Shown: positions 51,516 to 61,090 of the stretch, one piece after another
Layout: each line of letters opens with the position of its first letter
Numbering within the stretch: the first letter of the stretch is position 1
NCBI GenBank assembly: GCA_028823175.1
Contig: JAPKBZ010000020.1
Span: 1-61,532 of the forward strand
Direction of reading: 5' to 3'
From: Myxococcota bacterium
GTDB lineage: Bacteria > Myxococcota_A > UBA9160 > UBA4427
Length of the DNA stretch: 61,532 bases
Made by a program: the position numbers and the translations under genes
Notes under the pieces: generated by a model
Told to the model about the DNA's origin: nothing
The model's database searches: none
What the model saw: the letters and a program-made list of their open reading frames with translations, nothing else

Positions 51516-52915
51516 GCGTCCCCTTCCACACCTCGGACGCCGTCACCTGGAGCCGGGGCCGACTGGCGGGCGGAACGGGCCAGACCGAGTTTCGGGGAGC
51601 CGGGATCGACACTCGAACCATCGCCTCAGACGAACTCTTCGTCGCCATTCGGGGCGAGAACCACGACGCGCATGGTTTCATCGACCAGGCCATCGAACGC
51701 GGCGCGACCGGCGTCGTGGTGGAGGAAGCCTGGCTCGCCAAGAATCCTCCTCCCGAGGGTGTGTGCACTGTGGGCGTGGCCGACACGACCGCGGCCCTGG
51801 CCGCCCTAGCCCACGGCCATCGTTCGCTTTTCGCCGGTCCCGTCGTCGCCGTCACGGGAAGCAACGGAAAGACGACCACCAAGGAACTCATTCACGCGAT
51901 TCTTTCGGTCAAGGGCCCCTGTCTCAAGAACCAGGGCAACCTGAACAACGAGTTCGGCCTCCCCCTGACCCTGCTCGGCCGGGAGTCCCGACACGAGAGG
52001 GTCGTGGTGGAGTTGGGCATGAACCACCGGGGCGAGATTGCCCGACTCACCGCCATCGCCAACCCGGATATCGGCCTCGTCACCAATATCGGCTCGGCTC
52101 ATATCGAATTCCTGGGGAGCCGGGAGAAGATCGCCGAGGAAAAAGGGGATCTCATCGCCGGGCTCGGACCGGGCACCACCGCGATCCTTAACCACGACGA
52201 CGCCCTCGCCATGACCCAGGCAAAGAGAGCCCCAGGAACCCTACTGACCTTCGGCCTTCAGGCCAGCGCCGATATCAGCGCCGCAGATGTCCGCTCGAGT
52301 GTCACGGGGCACTACAGCTTTCAGTTGATCACCCCTGAGGGCCGAATCGAAATTCGAATCCAGGGCCTCGCGGAAACCACCGTGATCAACGCGTTGGCCG
52401 CGGCGGCGGCCTGCCTGGTCGCGGGCGCTGAACTCGAAGAGATCGCCCAGGGCCTGGACGAGTTCCGGGGCGTGCCGGGGCGGATGGCTACCCGGCCGAT
52501 GGTCGGGGGAGGACACGTGATCGACGACACCTACAACGCCAACCCCCAGTCGATGCAGAGCGCTCTGGAGACCCTGACCGGACTCGACGGCAGTGGGCGC
52601 AAGATCGCGATCGTCGGGAGCATGGGCGAACTCGGGGACGCCAGCGAGGAGGCGCACAGACGGGTCGGACAACTCGCCGGGAAGCTGGGCGTCGACGAAC
52701 TCTTCGCCGTCGGCGAAAACGCCCACCTCGTCGCCGAGGAGGCCCTCGCCGCGGGAATGAAATCGGGGCGTGTGCATATCGCGGAAACCGCCGAGCAGGT
52801 CGGCGAGTCGGTCCTGGAACGCGTGCGAGCCGGGGACTGGGTGCTCGTCAAGGGCTCCAGAGCAATGCGAATGGAACGACTCGTAGCGCGGCTTGCCGCC
52901 GAGGAGATCAACTAA
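51512..52915 (+). CDS. murF: UDP-MurNAc-tripeptide:D-Ala-D-Ala ligase MurF
   Basis: 467 aa. Adds D-Ala-D-Ala to complete the pentapeptide precursor. Mur ligase features: N-terminal GAGIDTRTIASDELFVAI, ATP loop VTGSNGKTTTKELIHAIL (about residue 117), NNEFGLPLTLL, ELGMNHRGEIARLT, and DDTYNANPQSMQSAL, which is MurF-specific. ATGA overlap with murE; TAATG overlap with mraY. Confidence 0.95.
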   Translation: MSVPFHTSDAVTWSRGRLAGGTGQTEFRGAGIDTRTIASDELFVAIRGENHDAHGFIDQAIERGATGVVVEEAWLAKNPPPEGVCTVGVADTTAALAALAHGHRSLFAGPVVAVTGSNGKTTTKELIHAILSVKGPCLKNQGNLNNEFGLPLTLLGRESRHERVVVELGMNHRGEIARLTAIANPDIGLVTNIGSAHIEFLGSREKIAEEKGDLIAGLGPGTTAILNHDDALAMTQAKRAPGTLLTFGLQASADISAADVRSSVTGHYSFQLITPEGRIEIRIQGLAETTVINALAAAAACLVAGAELEEIAQGLDEFRGVPGRMATRPMVGGGHVIDDTYNANPQSMQSALETLTGLDGSGRKIAIVGSMGELGDASEEAHRRVGQLAGKLGVDELFAVGENAHLVAEEALAAGMKSGRVHIAETAEQVGESVLERVRAGDWVLVKGSRAMRMERLVARLAAEEIN

Positions 52916-53988
52916 TGCTGTACCACCTGCTCTACTCGCTCGAAAGCAGTGTCGGCGGCTTCAACGTCATCCGCTACATCACCTTTCGCACGGCGGCGGC
53001 CACCCTGACCGCGCTCTTCATCGCCTTCGTGGTCGGCCCCTGGTTGATCCGTAAGCTGGCGGCCCTGCGCGTGGGCCAGCCCATCCGGGAAATCGGTCCG
53101 GACCACCAGGCCAAAGCGGGCACTCCCACCATGGGAGGACTCTTGATCCTCTTTTCCCTATCGGTCTCCACCCTGCTCTGGGCGGATCTGACCAACCATT
53201 TCGTCTGGATCGTGCTCGGGCTGACCACCGGCTACGGCATCCTGGGCTTCATCGACGATTACCGAAAGGTGAGGCAGGGGAATAGCGACGGAGTCTCCGC
53301 TCGAACCAAACTCTTCTGGCAGACCTTCCTCGCATTGGGGGTCGCCTTTGCGATCTACACCAGTCCGGCCTTCGATCAGGAATTGGCCGTTCCCTTCTTC
53401 AAAAATTTCACGCCCAACCTCGGCTGGTTCTACATCCCCCTGGCGACCTTCGTGATCGTGGCCTTCAGCAACGGGGTCAACCTCACCGACGGGCTGGACG
53501 GCCTCGCCATAGGGCCGGTTATGATCGCGGCCGGCACCTTCGCCGGGCTCGCCTATGCCGCCGGCCATGCCAACATCGCAGATTATCTCGCCATCAAGCA
53601 CGTCCCCGGAGCGGGCCAGCTCGCCATCTTCTGCGGCGCATTGGTGGGCGGAAGCCTGGGCTTCCTCTGGTTCAATGCCTCTCCCGCCGATCTCTTTATG
53701 GGCGACGTGGGTGCCCTGGCGATCGGCGGCGCCCTGGGAACAGTTTCCGTGCTGATTCGGCAGGAGGTTCTCCTCGCCGTGGTGGGCGGAATCTTCGTCG
53801 TCGAAGCGGCCTCGGTCGTCATCCAGGTCGGCTGGTTCAAGATGACCGGCCGCCGGGTCTTCCTGATGGCCCCGATTCACCACCATTTCGAAAAACTCGG
53901 CTGGGCCGAGCAGAAGATCGTTGTCCGTTTTTGGATCATTTCGATCATTCTCGGCTTGGTCGCGTTCTCATCGCTGAAATTGCGCTGA
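52915..53988 (+). CDS. mraY: phospho-MurNAc-pentapeptide transferase MraY
   Basis: 357 aa, ten transmembrane segments. Makes lipid I from UDP-MurNAc-pentapeptide and undecaprenyl phosphate. Catalytic/metal motifs: PTMGGLLIL, GFIDDYRKVR (the DDxxK pair), NLTDGLDGLA, ADLFMGDVGALAIGG and the histidine cluster MAPIHHHFEKLGW. Overlaps murF by one base; a 15-bp gap follows before murD. Confidence 0.96.
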   Translation: MLYHLLYSLESSVGGFNVIRYITFRTAAATLTALFIAFVVGPWLIRKLAALRVGQPIREIGPDHQAKAGTPTMGGLLILFSLSVSTLLWADLTNHFVWIVLGLTTGYGILGFIDDYRKVRQGNSDGVSARTKLFWQTFLALGVAFAIYTSPAFDQELAVPFFKNFTPNLGWFYIPLATFVIVAFSNGVNLTDGLDGLAIGPVMIAAGTFAGLAYAAGHANIADYLAIKHVPGAGQLAIFCGALVGGSLGFLWFNASPADLFMGDVGALAIGGALGTVSVLIRQEVLLAVVGGIFVVEAASVVIQVGWFKMTGRRVFLMAPIHHHFEKLGWAEQKIVVRFWIISIILGLVAFSSLKLR

Positions 53989-54006
53989 TGCGTTGAAGGA
54001 AAAAGG

Positions 54007-55389
54007 TTGACTGAAATAGGTTCCCTGAACCTCGAGGGCATGGAGATTCTCGTGCTCGGCCTCGGCATGTCCGGCCGCAGCGCGGCGCACTTTTGCGCCG
54101 AACGAGGCGCTCGGGTGATTGCGGCCGATGAGCGGAGCGCCGACGTCCTCTTCGACGCACCCGAATCCGAGATCGCCCGGGAACTCGGCCCCCAGGTCGA
54201 ACTCGTCTGCGGCCAACCCTTTCCCGACCCTTCGCGCTTCGACCTCGTCGTTCCCAGCCCCGGCATACCGCCCTCCCGCTACGCGAAGGCGGCCTCCCGG
54301 GTCTGGGGTGATATCGAACTGGCTGGGCGAGCTCTCGCGATTCCCGTCATCGCGGTGACCGGCACCAACGGAAAATCGACCACAGTTCGCCTGATCGAGG
54401 CCATGCTGAACGCCGCAGGGCGCCGGGCAGAAGCCGCGGGCAACGTGGGCACCCCGGCGCTCTCCCTTCCCGGAAAGCCCCTCGACATAGCCGTCCTCGA
54501 AGTCTCCTCGTTCCAGTTGGAAACAATCGAGAGTTTCGCGCCCCAGGTTGCGGTAATCCTCAACATCACCCCCGACCACTTGGATCGCCACGGTGATCTC
54601 GCCGGCTACAGCGCGGCCAAGCGCCGAATCCTTGAGAACCAGGGTCCGGGCGACGTCGCCGTGCTCGACTTCGACAACGCGCTGGTCCGCGGCTTCGCAG
54701 AGCATGCCCGGGGTGAAGTCATTCCCTTCAGCCGGCAGTCACCGCCCTCGTTGAGCAACCACCCCCGGGCGGCCTGGATCGATGCGGGCGTCGCCACCTT
54801 CGCCGATGGCCACACCCTCGAGCGAGTCCCCCTGGCATCGGGAAGCGGCCTCTCCGCCCATGACCGCGACAACGTGCTCGCCGCGCTGACCGCCGCCTGG
54901 GCGGCGGGCGTCGCCCCCTTGAGCGCGAGTCAGGCCCTCTCCAACTTTCAGGCCCTTCCCCATCGCTGCGAAGTCGTTCCTGCCCCGGGCCCGGTGCGCT
55001 GGATCAATGATTCCAAGGCAACCAACCCCGGAGCCGCCCAGCGCGCCATCGAGGGATGCGAAGCGCCGGTGCTCTGGATCGCCGGGGGCAGGGGCAAGGG
55101 GCTTTCGTTCGCGCCCCTGGCCGAAGTCGCCCAGGGGCGCGTCAAGATCGCGCTATTGATCGGCGAGTCGACCGACACCCTCGCCGAAGTCCTCGAGGGC
55201 CGAGTCCCTTGGGAGTCCTGCGGCGATCTCGATGCCGCAGTGGGCCGAGCGGCTTCCCTCGCCGACCCCGGCGACATCGTCCTTCTCGCCCCCGCTTGCG
55301 CGAGCTTCGATCAATTCAAAAGTTTCGAGCACCGAGGCGAGTGCTTTCGGACCGCCGTCGGGCGCCTCACCGAAGAAAGCCCCGCATGA
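54007..55389 (+). CDS. murD: UDP-MurNAc-L-Ala:D-Glu ligase MurD
   Basis: 460 aa from TTG 54007, supported by AAGGA (53996-54000) 6 nt upstream. Adds D-glutamate to UDP-MurNAc-L-Ala. N-terminal LVLGLGMSGRSAAHF (UDP-binding), ATP loop VTGTNGKSTTVRLIEAML (about residue 116), EVSSFQLETI, NITPDHLDRH and the C-terminal HRCEVV, NDSKATNPGAAQRAI. The TTG start and small 5' gap are the only initiation site of this kind in the cluster. Overlaps ftsW by 4 nt. Confidence 0.94.
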   Translation: MTEIGSLNLEGMEILVLGLGMSGRSAAHFCAERGARVIAADERSADVLFDAPESEIARELGPQVELVCGQPFPDPSRFDLVVPSPGIPPSRYAKAASRVWGDIELAGRALAIPVIAVTGTNGKSTTVRLIEAMLNAAGRRAEAAGNVGTPALSLPGKPLDIAVLEVSSFQLETIESFAPQVAVILNITPDHLDRHGDLAGYSAAKRRILENQGPGDVAVLDFDNALVRGFAEHARGEVIPFSRQSPPSLSNHPRAAWIDAGVATFADGHTLERVPLASGSGLSAHDRDNVLAALTAAWAAGVAPLSASQALSNFQALPHRCEVVPAPGPVRWINDSKATNPGAAQRAIEGCEAPVLWIAGGRGKGLSFAPLAEVAQGRVKIALLIGESTDTLAEVLEGRVPWESCGDLDAAVGRAASLADPGDIVLLAPACASFDQFKSFEHRGECFRTAVGRLTEESPA

Positions 55390-56564
55390 CGAAGAAAACC
55401 ACAAAGAGCCCGCGCCACTCCACTCGCAAGGGATCCGCGCAGGGGCAGGGTTTGGTCCAGGGAGCGGATACCCGCGTGCTCGTCTCGATTCTCCTGCTCG
55501 CTTCCATGGGGATGGTGATGAGCTACAGCACGACGGCCACCCTCGCCCTGGACCAAACCCTGCCCCCGCTCTTCCTTCGCCACGTCAGTGCCCTGGCCGT
55601 CGGCTTGACGATGGCAGCGGTCATCATGTGGACGCCCATTGATAAGTGGCGGCGACTCGCCTTGCCCCTCTGGCTTCTCTCCCTGGGCCTGCTCCTCGCG
55701 GTCGAATTCTTTGGCGTCAAGGTTAACGGCGCCCAACGCTGGCTCGAAGTTCCAGGCCTTGGCTTCCGCTTCCAACCCGTAGAAATGTGCAAGCTCACCA
55801 CGCTCCTGCTCGTGGCCACCCTGGTGGCTCGCAGGGATGGACGCGACGAACTTTCAGGAACGCGCACTCTGATCGCAGCCAGCCTGGCCCTGCCCCCGAT
55901 GGCGCTGCTCCTGCTCCAGCCGGATCTTGGCAATGCGGTCCTGCTCGCCGGCCTCGTCGGGCTGCTGTTGATTGTCGCCGGAACGCGCCTTTCGCGCCTG
56001 ATCGCCCCCGGCCTGGTCGGCATCGCGGGAATCGCGGCCTATGTCAGCTACAACCCCTACGCCTTGCGGCGCATCACCGGTTTCATGAACCCCTGGGCCA
56101 CATCCCAGGGCGAGGGCTACCAACTCACCCAATCCTTCGTGGCCTTCGGACGCGGCGGCCTCTTCGGCGTGGGGCTGGGCAATGGCCAGCAGAAACTCGC
56201 CTACCTGCCCGAGGCCCACACCGATTTCATCCTCTCCCTGGTCGCCGAGGAACTCGGATTGGTCGGCGTCCTGGTCGTTCTCGGGGGGTTCGTCTGCCTA
56301 CTGGTCGCGGGCTCGCGCATCGCAGCCCACGCCCGAGATCGCTTCGCCCTGCTCGTTGCCTTCGGAATGACGAGCCTGCTCACTCTACCCGCCATCATCA
56401 ATGCTGCCGTGGTGATGGGCATGCTGCCCACCAAGGGGCTCACCCTGCCCTTCCTCTCCTACGGACGCACCTCCCTCGTCATGTGCTGCGTGGCGCTGGG
56501 CCTGCTTCTCAGCGCGGCCCGAGAGCCCGCAGGCTCGCGATCCAAAGCTCGGAGGAAACGATGA
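55386..56564 (+). CDS. ftsW: septal peptidoglycan polymerase FtsW (SEDS)
   Basis: 392 aa, multispanning. SEDS glycosyltransferase working with FtsI. Family markers: VNGAQRWLEVPG with the following FQPVE, QPDLGNAVLLAG, the QGEGYQLTQSFVAFGRGGLFGVGLGNG loop containing the catalytic-region Asp-neighbourhood, LPEAHTDFILSLVAEELGL, and GLTLPFLSYGRTSLV. A 25-residue basic N-terminal tail precedes the first helix. Coupled to murG by ATGA. Confidence 0.95.
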   Translation: MTKKTTKSPRHSTRKGSAQGQGLVQGADTRVLVSILLLASMGMVMSYSTTATLALDQTLPPLFLRHVSALAVGLTMAAVIMWTPIDKWRRLALPLWLLSLGLLLAVEFFGVKVNGAQRWLEVPGLGFRFQPVEMCKLTTLLLVATLVARRDGRDELSGTRTLIAASLALPPMALLLLQPDLGNAVLLAGLVGLLLIVAGTRLSRLIAPGLVGIAGIAAYVSYNPYALRRITGFMNPWATSQGEGYQLTQSFVAFGRGGLFGVGLGNGQQKLAYLPEAHTDFILSLVAEELGLVGVLVVLGGFVCLLVAGSRIAAHARDRFALLVAFGMTSLLTLPAIINAAVVMGMLPTKGLTLPFLSYGRTSLVMCCVALGLLLSAAREPAGSRSKARRKR

Positions 56565-57655
56565 CGCTCAACTGGGTCATCGCAGGCGGCGGAACCGGGG
56601 GGCATGTTACCCCCGCCCTCGCCCTCGCCGAAATCATTGTCCGACGCGGCGACCGCGTGCTCTTCATCGGATCGGAACGGGGACTCGAAGCGCGGCTGGT
56701 TCCCGAGGCGGGCTTCGAACTCCTCGCCCTGCCGAGCGAACAAGTCATGGGCCGGGGCCTGGCGGGGCGCATCTCCGGCCTCTGGCGCACCCTCGGCCAG
56801 GTCGGCCGCGCCCGGGTTGCCCTGCGCACGCATCAGGCCCACGTGGTTGTCTCGGTCGGTGGTTTCGCCGCGATTCCGGCGGCTCTGGCCGCGCTGCTCA
56901 CGCGCTGCCCCCTGGCCCTACTCGAACCCAACGCGATCCCCGGCCGGGCCAACCGCCTGACCGCCCGTTTTGCCCGCCAGGTCTTCGTGGGATTTGCCTC
57001 CACCGCCCAGGCCCTGAAGACCCGGAGCCCCATCCACCATTTCGGAATTCCACTCCGCAGTAGCCTGATCCAGGCCTTCGCGGGAGCGAGAGCGCGGAAG
57101 CCCCCCCGAACCCCCCTGCGTCTGCTCGTCTTCGGCGGAAGCCAGGGCGCGCAGCAAATCAACGAAATAATGATGAGCCTTGCCCCAAGACTCTCGGGGG
57201 TGGCACTGAAGATATTCCATCAGTCCGGCGCCGCCGACCGGGAACGGGTTCAGGCGGCCTACCAACAGGGCGGCATCAACGCCGAGGTCGTCGATTTCGA
57301 ACCCGGCATGCCCGCACGCTATCTCTGGGCGGATCTCGCTCTCTGCCGAGCGGGCGCTCTTACCGTCGCCGAACTCGCCCTGGCCGGTCTGCCGGCGCTG
57401 CTCGTCCCCTATCCCTTCGCCGCAGACGACCATCAAGCCGCCAACGCCAGGGCCTTCGCCGAGGCCGGCGCGGGGATCCGCCTTGAATCTCACCCCTTGG
57501 ATCCCGAAGCCCTCTGGGTCCTGCTCGAGGGTTTCATTCGGAACCCGGAAGGCCTTCGGACCATGAGCAAGGCCGCCGCTTCCCTTGCGGAGCCCGACGC
57601 CGCCGAGCGCATCATCGAAGCCTGCGTGCCGCTGGCCACGGGAGAATCCCGATGA
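56561..57655 (+). CDS. murG: UDP-GlcNAc:lipid I N-acetylglucosaminyltransferase MurG
   Basis: 364 aa. GT-B peripheral membrane enzyme making lipid II. Motifs: G-loop GGGTGGHVTPALALAE (residue 9), IGSERGLEARLVPEAGF, GGFAAIPAALAALL, LLEPNAIPGRANR, second G-loop FGGSQGAQQIN, and CRAGALTVAELALAGLPALLVPYPFAADDHQ (UDP-GlcNAc binding). GGAGG precedes the ATG. ATGA overlap with murC. Confidence 0.95.
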   Translation: MTLNWVIAGGGTGGHVTPALALAEIIVRRGDRVLFIGSERGLEARLVPEAGFELLALPSEQVMGRGLAGRISGLWRTLGQVGRARVALRTHQAHVVVSVGGFAAIPAALAALLTRCPLALLEPNAIPGRANRLTARFARQVFVGFASTAQALKTRSPIHHFGIPLRSSLIQAFAGARARKPPRTPLRLLVFGGSQGAQQINEIMMSLAPRLSGVALKIFHQSGAADRERVQAAYQQGGINAEVVDFEPGMPARYLWADLALCRAGALTVAELALAGLPALLVPYPFAADDHQAANARAFAEAGAGIRLESHPLDPEALWVLLEGFIRNPEGLRTMSKAAASLAEPDAAERIIEACVPLATGESR

Positions 57656-59052
57656 CAGCCTCAGCCGGCAGCATTCATTTCGTGGGCATCGCAGGCGTGG
57701 GCATGTCGGGCCTGGCGGAGTACCTCAACGCCCACGGCGAAAGCGTCTCGGGCTCGGACCTCAACCAAAATGCAACCACCCGCCGACTCGCCGGACTCGG
57801 CATCGCGATCCACCAGGGCCACCAAGAGGGAAACCTCGGCGACGCCCGCCGAGTCGTGGCCTCCACGGCCATCGCCGCCGACAACCCCGAACTCGTCGAG
57901 GCCCGTCGCCGGGCGATTCCCATGATTCGCCGGGGGCAGTTGCTAGCCGAGATCATGGAACCCAAACGCGGCATCGCCGTGGGAGGAAGCCATGGCAAGA
58001 CGACCACCACCTCGCTGATCGGACACCTGCTCGCCGGGGCGGGACTCGATCCCACCTCGATCGTCGGCGGGCGGGTGATGGGCACCGGCGCAAACCTGAG
58101 CGGAACCCGGGTGGGCCAGAGCCCCCTGCTCGTCGCCGAAGCCGACGAAAGCGATGGTTCCTTCCTGCTTCTCGCGCCGGCGATCGCTGTCATCACCAAC
58201 ATCGACCCCGAGCATCTCGACCACTACGGAAGCTTCGAAGCGCTTGAGGACGCCTTCGTTGAGTTCGCCAACGCTATTCCCAAGGACGGCCTCGCCGTCC
58301 TCTGCATCGACCACCCCGGGGTTCGGGCCATCCTGCCGCGCCTGACAGGGCGCCGGCTGACCTATGGGTTCGACGACGACGCGAACCTGAGGGCGAGTGA
58401 CCCAGTCGCCCTTGGCACCGGCTCGAGCTTCACCCTAAGCCTGGACGGGCGCCGCCTGGGCGAAGTCGCGTTACCACTCCCCGGCCGACACAACACCCTC
58501 AACGCCCTGGCGGCCATCGCGGTAGGCCTCGAATTGGGCATCGCGCCCGAGGCCGCGGCCCGGGGGCTCGCGAATTTCGCCGGCGTCGAGCGTCGCTACC
58601 AAGCCCTGGGCACGTGCGGAAATATCCAGGTCGTCGATGACTACGCCCATCACCCCGCCGAGTTGCGAGCCACCCTCGAAGCGGCCCGCAGCGTCCACTC
58701 CGGCCGCATCGTCAGCGTCTTCCAACCCCATCGCTACACCCGAACCCGGGACTGTATGGACGAATTCGCCTCGGCGTTCGGGGCCAGCGACGTCGTGATC
58801 ATCAGCGAGGTCTATCCCGCCGGCGATCGGCCGATCCCCGGCGTCAACGGCCGGGTCCTCGCCGAAAAGATCGCCGGCCAGGGGCACGGCGACGTCCGCT
58901 TCGTCGCTGATCTCGAGCGCGTCCGCGCCGAACTCCCGAGCGAGCTCGCCGCGGGCGACCTCGTCCTCACCCTGGGCGCCGGCGACATCGCTCGACTCGG
59001 CGGACAGATCCTCGAGCGCCTCGCGGACGAGTCCGGGGAGGGCGACGCATGA
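57652..59052 (+). CDS. murC: UDP-MurNAc:L-alanine ligase MurC
   Basis: 466 aa. First Mur ligase. IHFVGIAGVGMSGLAEYL start, SGSDLNQNATTRRL, ATP loop GGSHGKTTTTSLIGHLL (about residue 111), EADESDGSFLLL, NIDPEHLDHYGS, DDYAHHPAELRATL and FQPHRYTRTRD are standard MurC. Located between murG and murB, as in Gram-negative clusters; 4-nt overlaps both sides. Confidence 0.96.
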   Translation: MTASAGSIHFVGIAGVGMSGLAEYLNAHGESVSGSDLNQNATTRRLAGLGIAIHQGHQEGNLGDARRVVASTAIAADNPELVEARRRAIPMIRRGQLLAEIMEPKRGIAVGGSHGKTTTTSLIGHLLAGAGLDPTSIVGGRVMGTGANLSGTRVGQSPLLVAEADESDGSFLLLAPAIAVITNIDPEHLDHYGSFEALEDAFVEFANAIPKDGLAVLCIDHPGVRAILPRLTGRRLTYGFDDDANLRASDPVALGTGSSFTLSLDGRRLGEVALPLPGRHNTLNALAAIAVGLELGIAPEAAARGLANFAGVERRYQALGTCGNIQVVDDYAHHPAELRATLEAARSVHSGRIVSVFQPHRYTRTRDCMDEFASAFGASDVVIISEVYPAGDRPIPGVNGRVLAEKIAGQGHGDVRFVADLERVRAELPSELAAGDLVLTLGAGDIARLGGQILERLADESGEGDA

Positions 59053-59966
59053 TGACCGAGTCTGCTCGCAGCGCCCTGCTCAACGCCCTCGGCGAGCACG
59101 TGGCCTTCGACGCCCCCATGACACGCCAAACTTCGCTGCGGATCGGTGGGCCCGCCGATGCCCTGGCGACCCCGACCAGCCGTCCCGAGTTGGCAGCGGT
59201 CCTGGCGGCCTGCCAGGCACACGGGCTCCGCCACACCGTGGTCGGCGCGGGCTTCAATTGCCTCGTGGCCGACGAGGGCATCGACGGCGTCGTTATCAGC
59301 CTGAAAAAATTCCGCGGGCTCGAAGAGCGGCCAGGCCCGTCGATCTACGCCGAAGCCGGCATTTCCCACTCCGCCATCACCCGCTTCTGCCTGGACCGGG
59401 CCTTCTCCGGGATGGAATTTGCAGCCGGCATCCCCGGCACCGTCGGTGGCTGGATCATGATGAATGCGGGGATCGGGGTGCGCGAGCTCAAGGATGTCAC
59501 CCTGGAGATCGGGATCGTCACGCCGGGCGAACCGGCGGAGAAACGGATTCCCCGGGAGCGGCTGGACTTTCATTACCGCGAACTCCGGGGCCTGCCCGCC
59601 GGTGCCGTGGTCGTCTCGGCGCGCTTTGCCGTGGAGGCCTCGTCCCGGGATGCGATCAAGGGCGAAGTCGACCGCCTGCTCGCGCGCCGCAGCGCGACCC
59701 AGCCCCTCGACGTCCCCTCCTGCGGATCGGTTTTCCGAAACCCCGAAGGCGATTTTGCGGGCCGGCTGATCGAAGCGGCGGGACTGCGCGGTCTGCGCGT
59801 CGGCGGCGCCGAGATTTCCCGCGTCCACGCCAATTTCATCGCCAACGTGGGCGGAGCCAGCGCCGCCGACGTGCTGGCCGTGATCGAGCGCGCCCAAGCC
59901 GGGGTGCGCGAGGACTGCGGAGTCGAACTCAAGACCGAGGTTCATCTTCTGGGGAGAACGCCATGA
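59049..59966 (+). CDS. murB: UDP-N-acetylenolpyruvoylglucosamine reductase MurB (type II)
   Basis: 305 aa. FAD-dependent reduction of the enolpyruvyl ether to UDP-MurNAc. FAD-binding RIGGPADALATPTSRPEL, GAGFNCLVADEGIDGVVI, AGIPGTVGGWIMMNAGI; the proton-donor Ser lies in CGSVFRNPEGDFAGRLIEAAG. The length and absence of the tyrosine loop put it in type II. The expected D-Ala-D-Ala ligase gene (ddl), often next in this cluster, is missing here. ATGA overlap with ftsQ. Confidence 0.95.
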   Translation: MMTESARSALLNALGEHVAFDAPMTRQTSLRIGGPADALATPTSRPELAAVLAACQAHGLRHTVVGAGFNCLVADEGIDGVVISLKKFRGLEERPGPSIYAEAGISHSAITRFCLDRAFSGMEFAAGIPGTVGGWIMMNAGIGVRELKDVTLEIGIVTPGEPAEKRIPRERLDFHYRELRGLPAGAVVVSARFAVEASSRDAIKGEVDRLLARRSATQPLDVPSCGSVFRNPEGDFAGRLIEAAGLRGLRVGGAEISRVHANFIANVGGASAADVLAVIERAQAGVREDCGVELKTEVHLLGRTP

Positions 59967-60904
59967 GCTATAGCCACTCGTCCCGGCGCAAACCGGTCCG
60001 CAAGCAGACCGCCCGGGGCAACCGGAAGGTCGGCAAGAAACGGACAGCCGGCTCGGCCCGCCGGGGCCAGAGTCGGCTCCGACTCGGCCGGGAATCCCTC
60101 TCCGCCACTCGGACGGGCACACGGCTGATCCTCTCGCTTCTCTTCGCCGCCTCGATGGGGGCGGGGGCCCTGCTTTGGACGCCCATAGAAGAGCGACTGG
60201 GGCTCTGGCTTCACGACGACCTGCCCCTACTCGAAAGTATGGCGATCCAGGGCAATCGTCGCCTCTCCTTCGCCCAAATCGCGGAGACCACCGGCATCGA
60301 GCGGGGAACGCCCTTGGCGGCCATCGATGCTCCAGCCATCGCCGAGCGGCTCACCCGCGAGGCCTGGATCCGGGAAGCTGACGTGCTGCGCTTGCCGCCG
60401 TCGACCCTGCTCATCCGGGTGCAGGAGCGCGAACCCAGGGCCGTCCTAATCCCGCTGCAGGCGTCGTCTCGCCCGGCTCGGCTGGTGGACGCCTCGGGCC
60501 ATGTCTTCCCCGCCACGCCGAGTGATCCCGGGCTTCCCCGCCTGATCGGCGGCGAAAGTCTGGCCAGCCATCAGGATCATCGCGTGCTGGTCGAGGCCCT
60601 CGCCCTCTTCGAGCGGCTCCGGGAGCCGCGCTTCGCCGATCTCTGGGCCGGGGAAGACCCGCTCGCGGTCCACCTGCCCGCCCAGAACGATTCCGAGGGC
60701 TGGATGCTGCGCGGCAGCGTCGACGTGCTCCTCGGCCGGCGTGACCTGACCGCCCGCATCGACCGCCTCGCTCAGCTCATTCGCAGCGAGCAGATTCTCG
60801 ACGCCCTTGGAGGCGAACGCGTTCTCATCGATCTGCGCTTTGCCAACCAGGCCGTCCTGCGCCGGGGGATCCCGAGCCGAACACGGAAGAGACTCGATTC
60901 ATGA
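59963..60904 (+). CDS. ftsQ: cell division protein FtsQ
   Basis: 313 aa. A long basic N-terminal tail (~55 residues, RRKPVRKQTARGNRKVGKKR), one transmembrane helix (about residues 53-72), a POTRA domain (LESMAIQGNRRLSFAQIAE ... READVLRLPPSTLLIRVQER) and a beta-rich FtsQ domain. Connects FtsK/FtsA-side components with FtsL/FtsB. ATGA overlap with murB. A 186-bp gap to ftsA follows, unlike the compact rest of the cluster. Confidence 0.93.
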   Translation: MSYSHSSRRKPVRKQTARGNRKVGKKRTAGSARRGQSRLRLGRESLSATRTGTRLILSLLFAASMGAGALLWTPIEERLGLWLHDDLPLLESMAIQGNRRLSFAQIAETTGIERGTPLAAIDAPAIAERLTREAWIREADVLRLPPSTLLIRVQEREPRAVLIPLQASSRPARLVDASGHVFPATPSDPGLPRLIGGESLASHQDHRVLVEALALFERLREPRFADLWAGEDPLAVHLPAQNDSEGWMLRGSVDVLLGRRDLTARIDRLAQLIRSEQILDALGGERVLIDLRFANQAVLRRGIPSRTRKRLDS

Positions 60905-60987
60905 CCCTTTTTGAAATTTAAAATCTCAGGCCAGCCAGGAGTCCCGAATAGAAAACACGCGAAGGACTTGAGTCGACACAGACCTTT

Positions 60988-61003
60988 CGCTTCGGAAGAA
61001 GCG
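60988..61003 (+). promoter_or_regulatory. small hairpin in the ftsQ-ftsA gap
   Basis: CGCTTC (60988-60993) and GAAGCG (60998-61003) form a perfect 6-bp stem with a GGAA loop; U-G pairs can extend it. First of two hairpins upstream of ftsA. Confidence 0.45.
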
Positions 61004-61049
61004 GGAAACAAGCGGCGAATGGGTGCGGATGCACCTCTCGTCCACAACG

Positions 61050-61073
61050 GGCCGGCCGAGGATTCGGCCGGCC
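61050..61073 (+). promoter_or_regulatory. 10-bp hairpin in front of ftsA
   Basis: GGCCGGCCGA (61050-61059) and TCGGCCGGCC (61064-61073) are a perfect inverted repeat with a 4-nt GGAT loop, ending 17 nt before the ftsA ATG and just ahead of the purine-rich Shine-Dalgarno AGGGGGAAG. There is no U-tract, so it is not a typical terminator; RNA stabilisation or translational control is more plausible. Confidence 0.6.
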
Positions 61074-61090
61074 ATCCAGGGGGAAGCAAA

